Of a stretch of 64,000 nucleotides of DNA, positions 9,056 to 17,694 are shown piece by piece (the first letter of the stretch is position 1; each line of letters starts with the position of its first letter). This DNA comes from Mucilaginibacter hurinus (GTDB lineage Bacteria; Bacteroidota; Bacteroidia; Sphingobacteriales; Sphingobacteriaceae): contig NZ_QGDC01000004.1 in NCBI RefSeq assembly GCF_003324525.1, positions 186,001 through 250,000 on the forward strand. Direction: 5' to 3'. A model generated the notes under the pieces. That model did no database searches and was not told the DNA's origin. It was given only the letters and a program-made list of their open reading frames with translations. A program made the translations under genes and the position numbers.

Positions 9056-10399
9056 ATGCAGCTAAACGCTTTAACAGCTATATCTCCTATCGATGGACGT
9101 TACCGCAATACTACCGCTAACCTTGCCGCTTACTTTTCAGAATATGCCCTGATAAAATATCGTGTGTATGTAGAGATAGAATATTTTATTGCCTTATATG
9201 AGCACCCGCTGCCACAACTTCAGGATTTTGATAGATCCTTGTCAGAAAAGTTACGTGACATTTACAAACATTTTAGCGAAGCCGATGCGGAAAGCATTAA
9301 ACAGATAGAGAAGACCACCAACCACGATGTTAAGGCCGTGGAGTATTTTATAAAAGAGCAGTTTGACAAGCTGGGTATCCAGCAATACAAGGAATTTATC
9401 CATTTCGGCCTTACCTCGCAGGATATTAATAATACCGCTATACCCTACTCATTTAAGCTTGCGCTTACCGAAAGTTACTACCCTGCTATTGCAGAGCTGG
9501 TGAACACCTTAAAGGGTTATGCTGCTGATTGGAAAGATATACCCATGCTGGCACATACACACGGGCAACCCGCATCGCCAAGCCGTTTAGGTAAAGAGAT
9601 TGAGGTGTTTATTGAGCGTATAGAAAAGCAGCTGGAGCAATTACAGCGAATACCATTTTCGGCTAAATTTGGAGGCGCTACGGGTAATTTTAACGCGCAT
9701 AAAATTGCTTACCCGGCAATAGACTGGAAAACCTTTGGCAACCATTTTGTAAATAACGTACTGGGTCTTAGCCGCTCGCAGTTCACCACGCAGATAGAGC
9801 ATTACGATAACTTTGCTGCTCAATGCGACGCGCTTAAACGCATTAACAACATACTGATTGACCTTGACCGCGATATGTGGACTTACATCAGCATGAATTA
9901 TTTTAAGCAAAAAATAAAAGCCGGCGAAGTAGGTTCATCAGCGATGCCGCATAAAGTAAACCCTATTGATTTTGAGAACTCGGAAGGGAACCTGGGAATT
10001 GCTAATGCATTATTTGAACACCTGGCCGCCAAGTTGCCTATATCCCGCCTGCAGCGCGATTTAACTGACAGTACCGTTCTGCGTAACATAGGCGTGCCCG
10101 TAGCACACACGCTAATCGCTATTAAATCAACTATACGAGGACTTAACAAGCTGTTGTTAAATGAGGCTGCCCTCAATGCCGACCTGGAAGCTAACTGGGC
10201 AGTAGTGGCTGAAGCTATACAAACCATATTACGCCGTGAGGCTTATCCAAATCCATACGAGGCTTTAAAGGAACTTACGCGTACTAATTCAGCGATAAAT
10301 GCTGCCTCTATTGCCGAGTTTGTGGACGGCTTGGATGTGAGCGATGCTATTAAAGAGGAATTAAAGAAAATTACGCCCCAGAATTATACAGGGGTATAA
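9056..10399 (+). CDS. purB: Adenylosuccinate lyase
   Basis: Cytoplasmic enzyme of purine synthesis, 447 residues, catalysing two fumarate-releasing steps: SAICAR to AICAR and adenylosuccinate to AMP. It opens with N-A-L-T-A-I-S-P-I-D-G-R-Y, typical of the E. coli-type enzyme. The superfamily signature G-S-S-A-M-P-H-K-V-N-P, holding the catalytic Ser on a mobile loop, is at bases 9931-9963. H-T-H-G-Q-P (about residues 166-171) carries the other catalytic His. The start is ATG 9056, chosen because of the promoter box at 9032. It is a single gene divergent from tetR. Confidence 0.96.
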   Translation: MQLNALTAISPIDGRYRNTTANLAAYFSEYALIKYRVYVEIEYFIALYEHPLPQLQDFDRSLSEKLRDIYKHFSEADAESIKQIEKTTNHDVKAVEYFIKEQFDKLGIQQYKEFIHFGLTSQDINNTAIPYSFKLALTESYYPAIAELVNTLKGYAADWKDIPMLAHTHGQPASPSRLGKEIEVFIERIEKQLEQLQRIPFSAKFGGATGNFNAHKIAYPAIDWKTFGNHFVNNVLGLSRSQFTTQIEHYDNFAAQCDALKRINNILIDLDRDMWTYISMNYFKQKIKAGEVGSSAMPHKVNPIDFENSEGNLGIANALFEHLAAKLPISRLQRDLTDSTVLRNIGVPVAHTLIAIKSTIRGLNKLLLNEAALNADLEANWAVVAEAIQTILRREAYPNPYEALKELTRTNSAINAASIAEFVDGLDVSDAIKEELKKITPQNYTGV

Positions 10400-10549
10400 A
10401 ATCCAGTTGCCTAACGTCAAGTTATTTTGGGCAACCAAGCGGAAAATGGTAACTGTATTTGAGATCATAAGTCGCGATCTAGTCAACCTACCGTTGTCAC
10501 CCACAGGTCATAACTAATTCAGGACATACAACAAAGCGAAAAAGCTGCT

Positions 10550-10557
10550 TAAATTTG
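10550..10557 (+). promoter_or_regulatory. nfu promoter -7 box
   Basis: TAAATTTG fits TAnnTTTG and lies 23 bases before the ATG at 10581 in the 181-base gap after purB. Confidence 0.55.
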
Positions 10558-10580
10558 CTTTTTATAAATAAGGACCAGAC

Positions 10581-11129
10581 ATGAACATCAACGTATATAC
10601 TGAAGCTACCCCAAACCCGGCGACCATGAAGTTCATTGTGAACAAGTTGCTGATAAATGGCAGTGTTGATTACCCTACCAGAGAAAGCGCAGAAACATCA
10701 GCCTTTGCTAAAGAACTGTATAAATTCTCATTTGTAAATGGAGTATTTTTTGCCAGTAACTTTGTTACCGTTACCAAAACCGAGGGTGCCGACTGGGCGG
10801 ATATTGAGCCGATACTGAAAGAATTTGTTAAAGGCGCGGTGGAATCAGAACTTACAGTGCAAGCGAAAGAACAGGAGGATGTTAATTTTGAGGGTACCGA
10901 TACTGAAGTAAAGATACAGCAAATATTGAACGACTACGTACGCCCTGCGGTTGAACAGGACGGCGGCGCTATCGCTTTTAAATCTTTTGATGAAGGTGTA
11001 GTTACCGTTGAGCTTCGCGGTTCATGCAGTGGCTGCCCTTCATCAACAATTACTTTGAAAGCCGGTATTGAGAATTTACTGAAACGCATGGTGCCTGAGG
11101 TTACCGAGGTAGTGTCGGAAGCATTGTAA
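10581..11129 (+). CDS. Nfu-type iron-sulfur scaffold/carrier protein
   Basis: 182-residue protein with an N-terminal Nfu_N domain (V-Y-T-E-A-T-P-N-P-A-T-M-K-F near residue 5) and a C-terminal NifU-like domain with the cluster-binding C-S-G-C motif near residues 150-153 (R-G-S-C-S-G-C-P-S-S). Such proteins accept a [4Fe-4S] cluster from the assembly machinery and hand it to apo-enzymes in the cytoplasm. It stands alone with its own promoter at 10550 and a strong terminator at 11151. The target enzymes are not evident from the neighbours, though MtaB, a [4Fe-4S] radical-SAM enzyme, is encoded nearby. Confidence 0.92.
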   Translation: MNINVYTEATPNPATMKFIVNKLLINGSVDYPTRESAETSAFAKELYKFSFVNGVFFASNFVTVTKTEGADWADIEPILKEFVKGAVESELTVQAKEQEDVNFEGTDTEVKIQQILNDYVRPAVEQDGGAIAFKSFDEGVVTVELRGSCSGCPSSTITLKAGIENLLKRMVPEVTEVVSEAL

Positions 11130-11150
11130 TTATTTGCACATCGCATAATA

Positions 11151-11188
11151 GTAAAGAGAAAGCCCGGCAAGCCGGGCTTTCTCTTTAC
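11151..11188 (+). terminator. 38-bp palindromic terminator after nfu
   Basis: GTAAAGAGAAAGCCCGGC (11151-11168) is repeated in perfect inverted form at 11171-11188, giving an 18-bp stem with AAGCCCGGC at its tip and an A/T-rich base. It lies between converging genes and can work in both directions. Confidence 0.85.
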
Positions 11189-11317
11189 TATTTAACGTTA
11201 TTACGAGCGGTAGCGTGGCAATCCCGCAAGCGACGTAATCGCTCGAATGTTCGCAATGCATGGTTTAGAGATTGCTTCATTCCTGGCGATGACGCGAGGG
11301 GTTCCAATCAATTTTTT
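11189..11317. repeat. Degenerate REP-like inverted repeat
   Basis: Two diverged copies of a motif ending in GCAATC face each other: TTATTACGAG...GTGGCAATC at about 11199-11222 and GATTGCTTCATTCC...GATGACGCG at about 11271-11298. The inner sequence is also C/G-rich. This resembles intergenic palindromic repeats of other Bacteroidota, but copy number elsewhere cannot be seen here. Confidence 0.4.
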
Positions 11318-12106
11318 TTAAAAGTACTTCTGTATCACTCCTAACAGCTCCCCTGTTATTTTCCCGTTACTGGCTACAAGTTCGCGTGAGTCAATGCATT
11401 CATCACCGCCTTTAAAGTTTAAACACTCCCCTCCGGCTTGCCGGACTATTACTATACCTGCGGCTACGTCCCACGCGTTAAGGTTATACTCATAAAACGC
11501 GTCAAATCGGCCGCAAGCTGTATAAGCCAAGTCAACTGCGGCTGACCCTAAACGGCGCACGCCATGGCAATTCTTCATCAGGTCGGCAAATAGTTTCAGG
11601 TAGGCGTCCTGTTTCCCTAAATCATCATATGGGAATCCGGTAACCAGTAAGCTCTTATCAAGGGTAGATGTGCTACTTACCTTGATTTCGGCATCATTTA
11701 AATAAGCAGGTGCTCCTTTCCATGCATAAAAGCATTCGTCCATGTTTATTTCGTAAATAACGCCGGCTATCAGTTCGTCGTTATTTTTAAGAGCAATACT
11801 TATAGAGAACAGCGGCATGCCGTGTATAAAATTGGTTGTACCGTCCAATGGATCGATTATCCAGTTGTAATCCCTACCTACGCGTGTACTTGTTTTTTCC
11901 TCGGTGATAAAACCGGCTTCAGGCAGTATTTTTTCTAATCCGGCTACCAGCTTTTCTTCAGCAGTTTTATCTACGTATGATACCAGATCATTAAGCCCCT
12001 TGTATTCTATCTTATCGGTACTAAATGTCTTTCTTTCCTGCCGGATGAAATCACCCACCTCGCGCGACAGTTCAACTGTACGACGCACTACTTCTTCTAA
12101 ATTCAT
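11318..12106 (-). CDS. Inositol monophosphatase family protein
   Basis: 262-residue Mg2+-dependent phosphatase of the inositol monophosphatase superfamily. Visible metal-binding motifs are I-T-E-E-K-T (Glu ligand, about residue 68), W-I-I-D-P-L-D-G-T-T-N-F (about 82-93) and W-D-V-A-A-G (about 212-217). The family also includes CysQ-type 3'-phosphoadenosine phosphatases, fructose bisphosphatases and histidinol phosphatases, so the substrate is open. The start overlaps the stop of the GtrA-like gene by ATGA, which places it last in the mtaB-lgt-gtrA operon. Confidence 0.9.
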   Translation of the reverse strand: MNLEEVVRRTVELSREVGDFIRQERKTFSTDKIEYKGLNDLVSYVDKTAEEKLVAGLEKILPEAGFITEEKTSTRVGRDYNWIIDPLDGTTNFIHGMPLFSISIALKNNDELIAGVIYEINMDECFYAWKGAPAYLNDAEIKVSSTSTLDKSLLVTGFPYDDLGKQDAYLKLFADLMKNCHGVRRLGSAAVDLAYTACGRFDAFYEYNLNAWDVAAGIVIVRQAGGECLNFKGGDECIDSRELVASNGKITGELLGVIQKYF

Positions 12107-12552
12107 TTCTTTTTACTTGACAAACCGAATGTAAACACCTTATGTATAAAATAGCTTGCAAAGAACAAACTTAATGCCGTTAATATGCGCGCCAGCGGAG
12201 CGTAAACATTAAGCGGCTTTACAAAAAGATCCATAATGAGCATGCTGGCAAACAACCCGACAACCGCTATGCTGGCAAAACGCAAAAACTGTGTGCGCGG
12301 CGATAGCTTCGACTCACTAAATACAATATAACGTGTAATTAAAAAATTGACGATAACACCTAAGGAAAACGATACAGTAAGTGAAAGTGTATGGTTGCCT
12401 ACATTAATCCCTATAATAGGGTACTGCCGTTTAGTGAAAATATAATTAAAGCATACATAAAATGAAGATACATCTACAAAAAAGCCTGCCCCGGCAGACA
12501 GCAGGAACCTGAATATCCGGCTTTGCATTAAGGTATGCCAGGTGTTCATCAT
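12103..12552 (-). CDS. GtrA-like small membrane protein
   Basis: 149-residue integral membrane protein with four predicted transmembrane helices (about 12-32, 50-75, 84-106, 113-135), matching the GtrA/DPMS family. These proteins take part in moving lipid-linked sugars across the membrane or in surface polysaccharide synthesis. F-L-I-T-R-Y-I-V-F, after the second helix, is typical. The start ATG 12552 overlaps the lgt stop as TGATG; two other start codons are adjacent. No glycosyltransferase partner is present, so the role is unknown. Confidence 0.85.
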   Translation of the reverse strand: MMNTWHTLMQSRIFRFLLSAGAGFFVDVSSFYVCFNYIFTKRQYPIIGINVGNHTLSLTVSFSLGVIVNFLITRYIVFSESKLSPRTQFLRFASIAVVGLFASMLIMDLFVKPLNVYAPLARILTALSLFFASYFIHKVFTFGLSSKKK

Positions 12553-13712
12553 CACTTTTGAGCAATCGTGGCTGTTTTTCGGGTGCCTCTAACAATCAAC
12601 ACTGCACCGGCCAAAACCAGTACGAGGGATATTAACTCGGCTTGTGTAAACATTATTCCAGCTACATGATATTTGGTATTTACCCTTATTAGCTCAATAA
12701 AAAAGCGCTCTATTCCGTTTAACACCAGGTAAATACCAAAAAATACACCCGGTACATGTATACGATGACGAAGAGTCCACAAAAACCAAAACAGCAATAG
12801 GCATACTACGGCCTCATAAAATGATGTTGGATATACCGGGTAACGTAATTCATAACAAAATTTACCTATACACCCGGGTATAGGCGTATCAACCATATTT
12901 ACATTATGCGGAAATTTAAATGCCCACATCCAATCAGGCGCCCAGCTTAGCCAGGCCGGTTTTGGCGAAGTATTGATAATACCCCAATCGCCGTCGCCGG
13001 ATAGCTGGCATCCGATGCGCCCAATGGCGTAGGACAACATCATGCCCGGACCCCCGATATCAAGCATGGTTAACGGCTTAATACCATGTTTGCCGGCTAT
13101 ATATAATACCGCCGCGCCACCGCAAATTAAGCCGCCATAAAAAGTAAGCCCGCTAAAACCAATAAGCATGCCTACGGGATCAGCCATAAAATCGCCCCAG
13201 TTTTCCAACGCGTTGAACAGCTTTGCCCCGGCAAACCCTGCCACCGCCGCCCACAGCAATATAGTGCCCATCAATTCGTGCGGGTGCACTGTAACGCGTT
13301 TGGTAATAGGCTCTGCAAGCAGTTGTTTTTTGTTTTCGGCCCAGGCCCAGTAAACAAATATACCGGCCATAATAATACCGCCCAAAATATTGCCGCGGGA
13401 TGAAAGAATAAATTCCTGGGTATCATTAACCAGTTGCGGGTAGTTTATAATGGCATCCAGTAGTTTGTATCCTACTAAAAAACCAAAAACACCATTGCCC
13501 AAATATTCGCCAATTGATAATGGTTGCCCTATAGTAACCGTTTTTTCAAAAGGGTGTACCTGGCCCAATCTTTCTTTACGCTTAAACTCCTGTACAAATG
13601 CCCAATATGCCGCCATAAACGCAAGCGCCACGAAAAAACCAAAAGTTTGTATAGGCAAAGGGATGTCTAAACCGGTGAAATACTTTATCAGATCGGATAT
13701 ACCAGGAAACAT
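12552..13712 (-). CDS. lgt: Prolipoprotein diacylglyceryl transferase
   Basis: Inner-membrane enzyme (about 386 residues) that transfers diacylglycerol from phosphatidylglycerol to the lipobox Cys of prolipoproteins, the first lipoprotein maturation step. The Lgt signature appears as [14 protein letters not shown], and about seven to eight membrane segments are seen. It is longer than E. coli Lgt (291), with an extended insertion around 230-270, as usual in Bacteroidota. ATG 13712 is preferred over an in-frame TTG two codons earlier. It follows mtaB by about 30 bases. The many lipoproteins in this window are its substrates. Confidence 0.93.
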   Translation of the reverse strand: MFPGISDLIKYFTGLDIPLPIQTFGFFVALAFMAAYWAFVQEFKRKERLGQVHPFEKTVTIGQPLSIGEYLGNGVFGFLVGYKLLDAIINYPQLVNDTQEFILSSRGNILGGIIMAGIFVYWAWAENKKQLLAEPITKRVTVHPHELMGTILLWAAVAGFAGAKLFNALENWGDFMADPVGMLIGFSGLTFYGGLICGGAAVLYIAGKHGIKPLTMLDIGGPGMMLSYAIGRIGCQLSGDGDWGIINTSPKPAWLSWAPDWMWAFKFPHNVNMVDTPIPGCIGKFCYELRYPVYPTSFYEAVVCLLLFWFLWTLRHRIHVPGVFFGIYLVLNGIERFFIELIRVNTKYHVAGIMFTQAELISLVLVLAGAVLIVRGTRKTATIAQK

Positions 13713-13742
13713 AGGCAATAAGTTTGGGGGCGAATATAGCCT

Positions 13743-15062
13743 TTAATGAACAAATATTTCTTCGGCCTCTGTAACTTCTACATCACCATCCGGTGAAATA
13801 TTTGTTAACTGCACCTGTTTAAGCTCGTTAACCAATACAGGGTCATACTTCGCTTTCACCTTGACATAATTACGTGTAAAGCCATGCATATACCCGTCCT
13901 TTATGTCACCCTCAAATAACACTTCAGCTGTGTTACCCAACTGGGACTGATAAAAAGCGCGCCGCTTTTTATCGCTTAAAATATGCAGCATTTTGCTCCT
14001 GTCGGCACGGGTTGAACCTGGTACGGCACCGGGCATTTCAGCAGCAGGCGTGTTTTCACGCTCCGAATAGGTAAATACGTGTAGGTATGAGATATCCAGT
14101 TCGTGCAAAAAGTTGTAAGTATCTATAAAATCTTCGCGCGTTTCGCCGGGGAAGCCGACGATCACATCAACGCCTATACAGCAATCGGGCATTATCGCTT
14201 TAATCTTTGCAACCCTGTCAGCGTACAACGCCCGCTTGTAGCGCCGACGCATCAGGCCTAAAATTTTATCAGAGCCCGACTGCAGCGGTATGTGAAAATG
14301 CGGCACAAACCTTTTTGACGTGGCTACAAACTGTATGATCTCATCCGTAAGTAAATTGGGCTCGATAGACGATATCCGTATTCTTTCAATACCCTCTACC
14401 TCGTCCAACGCTTTTACCAAATCAAAAAACCTATCCTCGCGCTGCCCGTTACGGATCCCAAAATCGCCCAGGTTTACGCCCGTCAATACGATTTCTTTAA
14501 CGCCGGATGCAGCAATCTGCTGCGCCTGCTGCAATACATTTGCAATAGTATCACTGCGGCTTGCGCCACGGGCCAGTGGTATGGTACAAAAGGTGCATGA
14601 GTAATCGCAACCATCCTGAACTTTTAGAAAGGTGCGGGTACGATCGCCAATAGAGTATGACGGTACAAAGGTATTCACCTCGGTAATGGGTTGATTATAA
14701 ACCACAGCCTTTGGCCTTTTAGTCAGGTCGGTAATATGATCTACTAACTGAAATTTCTCGGCAGCACCCAAAACCATATCAACCCCAGGTATCTCAGCAA
14801 TCTCTTTGGGCTTTAGCTGGGCATAGCAGCCAACAATAGTAATGTAAGCATCAGGCGAAACCTTCAAGGCCTCCTTCACTATCTTGCGGCATTTCTTGTC
14901 GGCATTTTCAGTAACCGAACAAGTGTTTATAACATATACATCAGGCCTATCGGTAAAATCAACCGTGCTATAACCAGCCTGCGTAAACATGCGGCCTATG
15001 CCTGATGTTTCCGAGTAGTTAAGCTTACAGCCCAAGGTATAAAACGCTACTTTCCTGTTCAT
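13743..15062 (-). CDS. mtaB: tRNA t6A37 methylthiotransferase MtaB
   Basis: Radical-SAM methylthiotransferase, about 439 residues, converting t6A37 of tRNA to ms2t6A37. The N-terminal UPF0004 domain has its three cluster Cys (L-G-C-K-L-N, N-T-C-S-V-T, V-G-C-Y-A-Q). The radical-SAM motif C-x3-C-x2-C is in D-G-C-D-Y-S-C-T-F-C, and a C-terminal TRAM domain follows. L-G-C-K-L-N and N-T-C-S-V-T are typical of MtaB rather than MiaB. The start is ATG 15062; an in-frame TTG at 15074 lies inside the promoter box TATCTTTG (15072-15079). It heads the operon with lgt, gtrA-like and the phosphatase. Confidence 0.93.
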   Translation of the reverse strand: MNRKVAFYTLGCKLNYSETSGIGRMFTQAGYSTVDFTDRPDVYVINTCSVTENADKKCRKIVKEALKVSPDAYITIVGCYAQLKPKEIAEIPGVDMVLGAAEKFQLVDHITDLTKRPKAVVYNQPITEVNTFVPSYSIGDRTRTFLKVQDGCDYSCTFCTIPLARGASRSDTIANVLQQAQQIAASGVKEIVLTGVNLGDFGIRNGQREDRFFDLVKALDEVEGIERIRISSIEPNLLTDEIIQFVATSKRFVPHFHIPLQSGSDKILGLMRRRYKRALYADRVAKIKAIMPDCCIGVDVIVGFPGETREDFIDTYNFLHELDISYLHVFTYSERENTPAAEMPGAVPGSTRADRSKMLHILSDKKRRAFYQSQLGNTAEVLFEGDIKDGYMHGFTRNYVKVKAKYDPVLVNELKQVQLTNISPDGDVEVTEAEEIFVH

Positions 15063-15401
15063 TTGAAGCTGCAAAGATAGGGATTTTGGTTGAATTGTTG
15101 ATTGGTGTTGAATGAATGGTTGATGAAGTTAATTAGGTAAGTAGTTGTTTTCCTACTGTAATTTCTAACGAAGAGAAATATTATACGCCAGACAAATCAA
15201 AATGTATGTTGTATAGAATCTCACTCTTTACCCAATAGCAGTCTGGGAAAGATGACAAATAGGAATTGTGTAAAGCAAGTGCAGTGGCATCTGTTCACGT
15301 TTATCCCCGCTTTCTGCTCATACTGCACAGGCATTAGCCACTGGCCGGTATACGCGTCAACCAGGTTCATATTGCAGGGCTATTATCTGTTTACAGCAAA
15401 C
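15063..15401. other. Gene-free 339-base spacer
   Basis: Apart from the mtaB promoter box at its left end I see no conserved gene, strong hairpin or known RNA. A 49-codon minus-strand frame (15221-15370) exists but has no supporting feature. Confidence 0.5.
15072..15079 (-). promoter_or_regulatory. mtaB operon promoter -7 box
   Basis: Minus-strand TATCTTTG (15079-15072) matches TAnnTTTG and ends nine bases before the mtaB ATG, leaving a leader of only a few bases. Confidence 0.65.
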
Positions 15402-16769
15402 CTACTTACACTGCGATAATTTATTAACAAATACGTTCACCGGATAATCAGGCGTTACTTTTTTCACGCCGTTTGTCGGGTCGAAATCTGTTTCGCTGGT
15501 AAAAAATCCGGCATGGTATATATTGCCATTTTCATCTACGTTAATAGCTTCACCGGCTTGTGCATTTAAAATAGAAGAAATATTGTAAATGCCTCCGGCG
15601 GCTACAAAAGCCCCGGCAACAGAGTATTTATCCATAAATATCTGCGGCTGCGAAGAAAGTGTCATGTCTTTTAACCTAAACCCTCCGTTCCCATTATCAA
15701 AATCAGGGTTACCTGTGTAAGTACCTGTAAAATACACATTGCCATTACGGTCGATAGCCATATCATTTCTTTCTATATATTGCTCTTCAGCTGGCAGTTC
15801 TTTACGCCATACAACGCTTCCGGTAGCATCATCAATCTTAAGTAATACCTCGTGATAACTTGTTGAGAACAGCTTTATATGGACGTATATATCGCCCATA
15901 GCACCTTTTTCTGTCATCATTTTCCGGTAGCTGCTGGTTGTAAAACCATCAGGTATCAGTTTAAACCAAACCTGCTCGGCATTGCTGTTAAACTTTGCCA
16001 CAACAATGCCGCCTTTATTGCTGATAAGTGACTGCCCAATTATTATAAATCCGCCATCGGCAGTAAGGTGTAATGAATTTAATTTTTCGAGGCCCTTAAG
16101 CGCGGTTTTCAGGAACAGTTTATTTATTGGCCTTGAGCCGGAAGGGCTCCATTTTTGAAAGATAAAACCACTGCCCGGCAAATCCGTATCAGGCTGTCCG
16201 TGTGTACCTATTGAGTAGCCTGCATCGTAATTGCCTATCATAAATTGGTTACCGGCGTTATCAACTTTCATATCCACATACGTATTGCCTTTCCGGTTTA
16301 ATACAATCGCAATTTCGTCATGCCGTACAATAGCGCCTTCACTGTTCAGCACAGCGCAATAAGTGCTGTTAAATAAGTGAGGATAATCAGGCCGCATATA
16401 ATCGATAGTTTTAAAAACAGCATATATTTTGCCGTCATCGGCAATGCCCATGTTTATAATAGGTTCAACACCTCCTATTTTCTTCGTCCATTGAAGTACG
16501 CCAGCAGCATTATATTTTGTAATACTATTTTCGGGACCGTAGGCGGCAATATATACATTGCCGGCTTTATCAAACTGTATGCCGGTTGCCTTGTTGCCAT
16601 TTAGCTGTACGGTTCCTTTATACGCTACGCAACCGCTAGCAAATAGATTCTTTTTCCCCTGTAATGCTTCTTGCATACCTTTAGGCCCAGTAAGTACTTC
16701 AGTTTTTTTACATGATGTTACCGCAAGCACCGCAATAGCTAATAAGCTGTAGTTTTTGATAAATTTCAT
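15402..16769 (-). CDS. Beta-propeller lipoprotein (SBBP-type repeats)
   Basis: 455-residue lipoprotein with lipobox V-T-S-C (Cys20). The mature part contains recurring units of the form G-N-V-Y-I-A-A-Y-G...I-T-K-Y-N-A-A-G-V-L-Q-W-T-K (about 70-95), G-N-V-Y-F-T-G-T-Y (about 342-350) and G-N-I-Y-H-A-G-F-F (about 417-425). These resemble SBBP/NHL-like propeller repeats. It is probably surface-exposed or periplasmic, with a binding rather than enzymatic role. No operon partner is present and the function is unknown. Confidence 0.75.
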   Translation of the reverse strand: MKFIKNYSLLAIAVLAVTSCKKTEVLTGPKGMQEALQGKKNLFASGCVAYKGTVQLNGNKATGIQFDKAGNVYIAAYGPENSITKYNAAGVLQWTKKIGGVEPIINMGIADDGKIYAVFKTIDYMRPDYPHLFNSTYCAVLNSEGAIVRHDEIAIVLNRKGNTYVDMKVDNAGNQFMIGNYDAGYSIGTHGQPDTDLPGSGFIFQKWSPSGSRPINKLFLKTALKGLEKLNSLHLTADGGFIIIGQSLISNKGGIVVAKFNSNAEQVWFKLIPDGFTTSSYRKMMTEKGAMGDIYVHIKLFSTSYHEVLLKIDDATGSVVWRKELPAEEQYIERNDMAIDRNGNVYFTGTYTGNPDFDNGNGGFRLKDMTLSSQPQIFMDKYSVAGAFVAAGGIYNISSILNAQAGEAINVDENGNIYHAGFFTSETDFDPTNGVKKVTPDYPVNVFVNKLSQCK

Positions 16770-16971
16770 ATATGCGATAAGGTTTATATAGTATGCATTA
16801 TTGTAAAATCTTATTAATCAATGCTTTGGCAAGATATAAAAAATAACATAACTTCAATCAGGTTGAATATGATTAAACGTACTCATTTCGGTTACGGCAA
16901 TAAGTGTCAATTTAAATTGCTCACCCAGGTAAGCAATGGTAGCAAACAAGTGCAAGATATTGCTTACTCAA

Positions 16972-17532
16972 TCAACTATACCACCGGTAACTATCATTCT
17001 CCAGCCCTATCAAATCTATTACCCGGTTAACCACTGTCATAGCTACATCCTCAATGGTTTTGGGCTGACTGTAAAACGAAGGTATAGCCGGGCAAATAAT
17101 GCCGCCGGCAAGGGTCACCGCTTCCATATTACGGATATGTACTAGGCTAAAAGGCGTGTCGCGCGCCACCAGGATAAGTTTCCGGCGTTCTTTAAGTATT
17201 ACGTCTGCCGCGCGCGCAATCAAATCGTCAGATGTACCCGAAGCTATACGACCGAGTGTACCCATAGAGCATGGCACTATCAACATGGTATCAAACTTTG
17301 CCGAACCCGAAGCAAATGGCGCGTTAAAATCTGTTTTACTGTAAAATTTAAAGGGATAGCCGCGATAATCTTCGTTACCAAGCTCAATTTTCCAAACCTC
17401 TTTGGCATTGTCAGACATTACTACCGCTACTTCAGCTATTTGCTTGTTTAGCTGATGCAATTTATCAAGTAATAGTTTGGCGTAAATGGCACCGCTTGCA
17501 CCGGTAAGGGCAACAACTATCTTTTTTTTCAT
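16972..17532 (-). CDS. ubiX: Flavin prenyltransferase UbiX
   Basis: 186-residue flavoprotein of the UbiX/Pad1 family, which adds a dimethylallyl group to FMN to make prenyl-FMN, the cofactor of UbiD-type decarboxylases. It opens with V-A-L-T-G-A-S-G-A-I-Y-A-K, the FMN phosphate loop. V-P-C-S-M-G-T-L-G-R-I-A-S-G (about 87-100) and R-D-T-P-F-S-L-V-H-I-R-N-M (about 124-136) are characteristic. No ubiD is nearby. A leader with two hairpins, each followed by a T tract, lies between it and the ppx gene (17533-17652). Confidence 0.95.
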   Translation of the reverse strand: MKKKIVVALTGASGAIYAKLLLDKLHQLNKQIAEVAVVMSDNAKEVWKIELGNEDYRGYPFKFYSKTDFNAPFASGSAKFDTMLIVPCSMGTLGRIASGTSDDLIARAADVILKERRKLILVARDTPFSLVHIRNMEAVTLAGGIICPAIPSFYSQPKTIEDVAMTVVNRVIDLIGLENDSYRWYS

Positions 17533-17573
17533 AGTACAATGATAACAAAACAGCGGGGATAAAGTTGCTGCAC

Positions 17574-17603
17574 AAAAAAGGGTCGAATATGACTACCCGA
17601 CCC
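17574..17603 (-). terminator. Intrinsic terminator in the ubiX leader
   Basis: On the minus strand GGGTCG and CGACCC (arms 17598-17603 and 17580-17585) form a stem around a 12-base loop, followed directly by six T (17579-17574). It sits about 42 bases before the ubiX ATG, so it either ends a short upstream transcript or attenuates ubiX. Confidence 0.65.
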
Positions 17604-17616
17604 TACATCTACCTAT

Positions 17617-17642
17617 GAAAAACATGCCCTATGAAAGGGCAT
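17617..17642 (-). terminator. Hairpin with T tract downstream of ppx
   Basis: ATGCCCT/AGGGCAT arms (17624-17630 and 17636-17642) with a 5-base loop, followed on the minus strand by GTTTTTC. It lies just after the promoter-like TATCTTTG at 17652-17645, so it may be either the ppk1-ppx terminator or the 5' stem of a new transcript. Confidence 0.55.
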
Positions 17643-17644
17643 TA

Positions 17645-17652
17645 CAAAGATA
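17645..17652 (-). promoter_or_regulatory. Promoter -7 box upstream of ubiX
   Basis: Minus-strand TATCTTTG fits TAnnTTTG. It is 113 bases before the ubiX ATG and would give a leader holding both hairpins, or a short RNA of about 65 bases ending at 17574. Confidence 0.5.
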
Positions 17653-17694
17653 ATAACACTTTTACGATAATTTAATAATTTATTCAAAAATAAT

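Noticed and set aside
15221..15370. 49-codon minus-strand open frame starting with ATG in the 339-base spacer
   Set aside because: No promoter box, ribosome site, signal peptide or recognisable family; length is compatible with chance.
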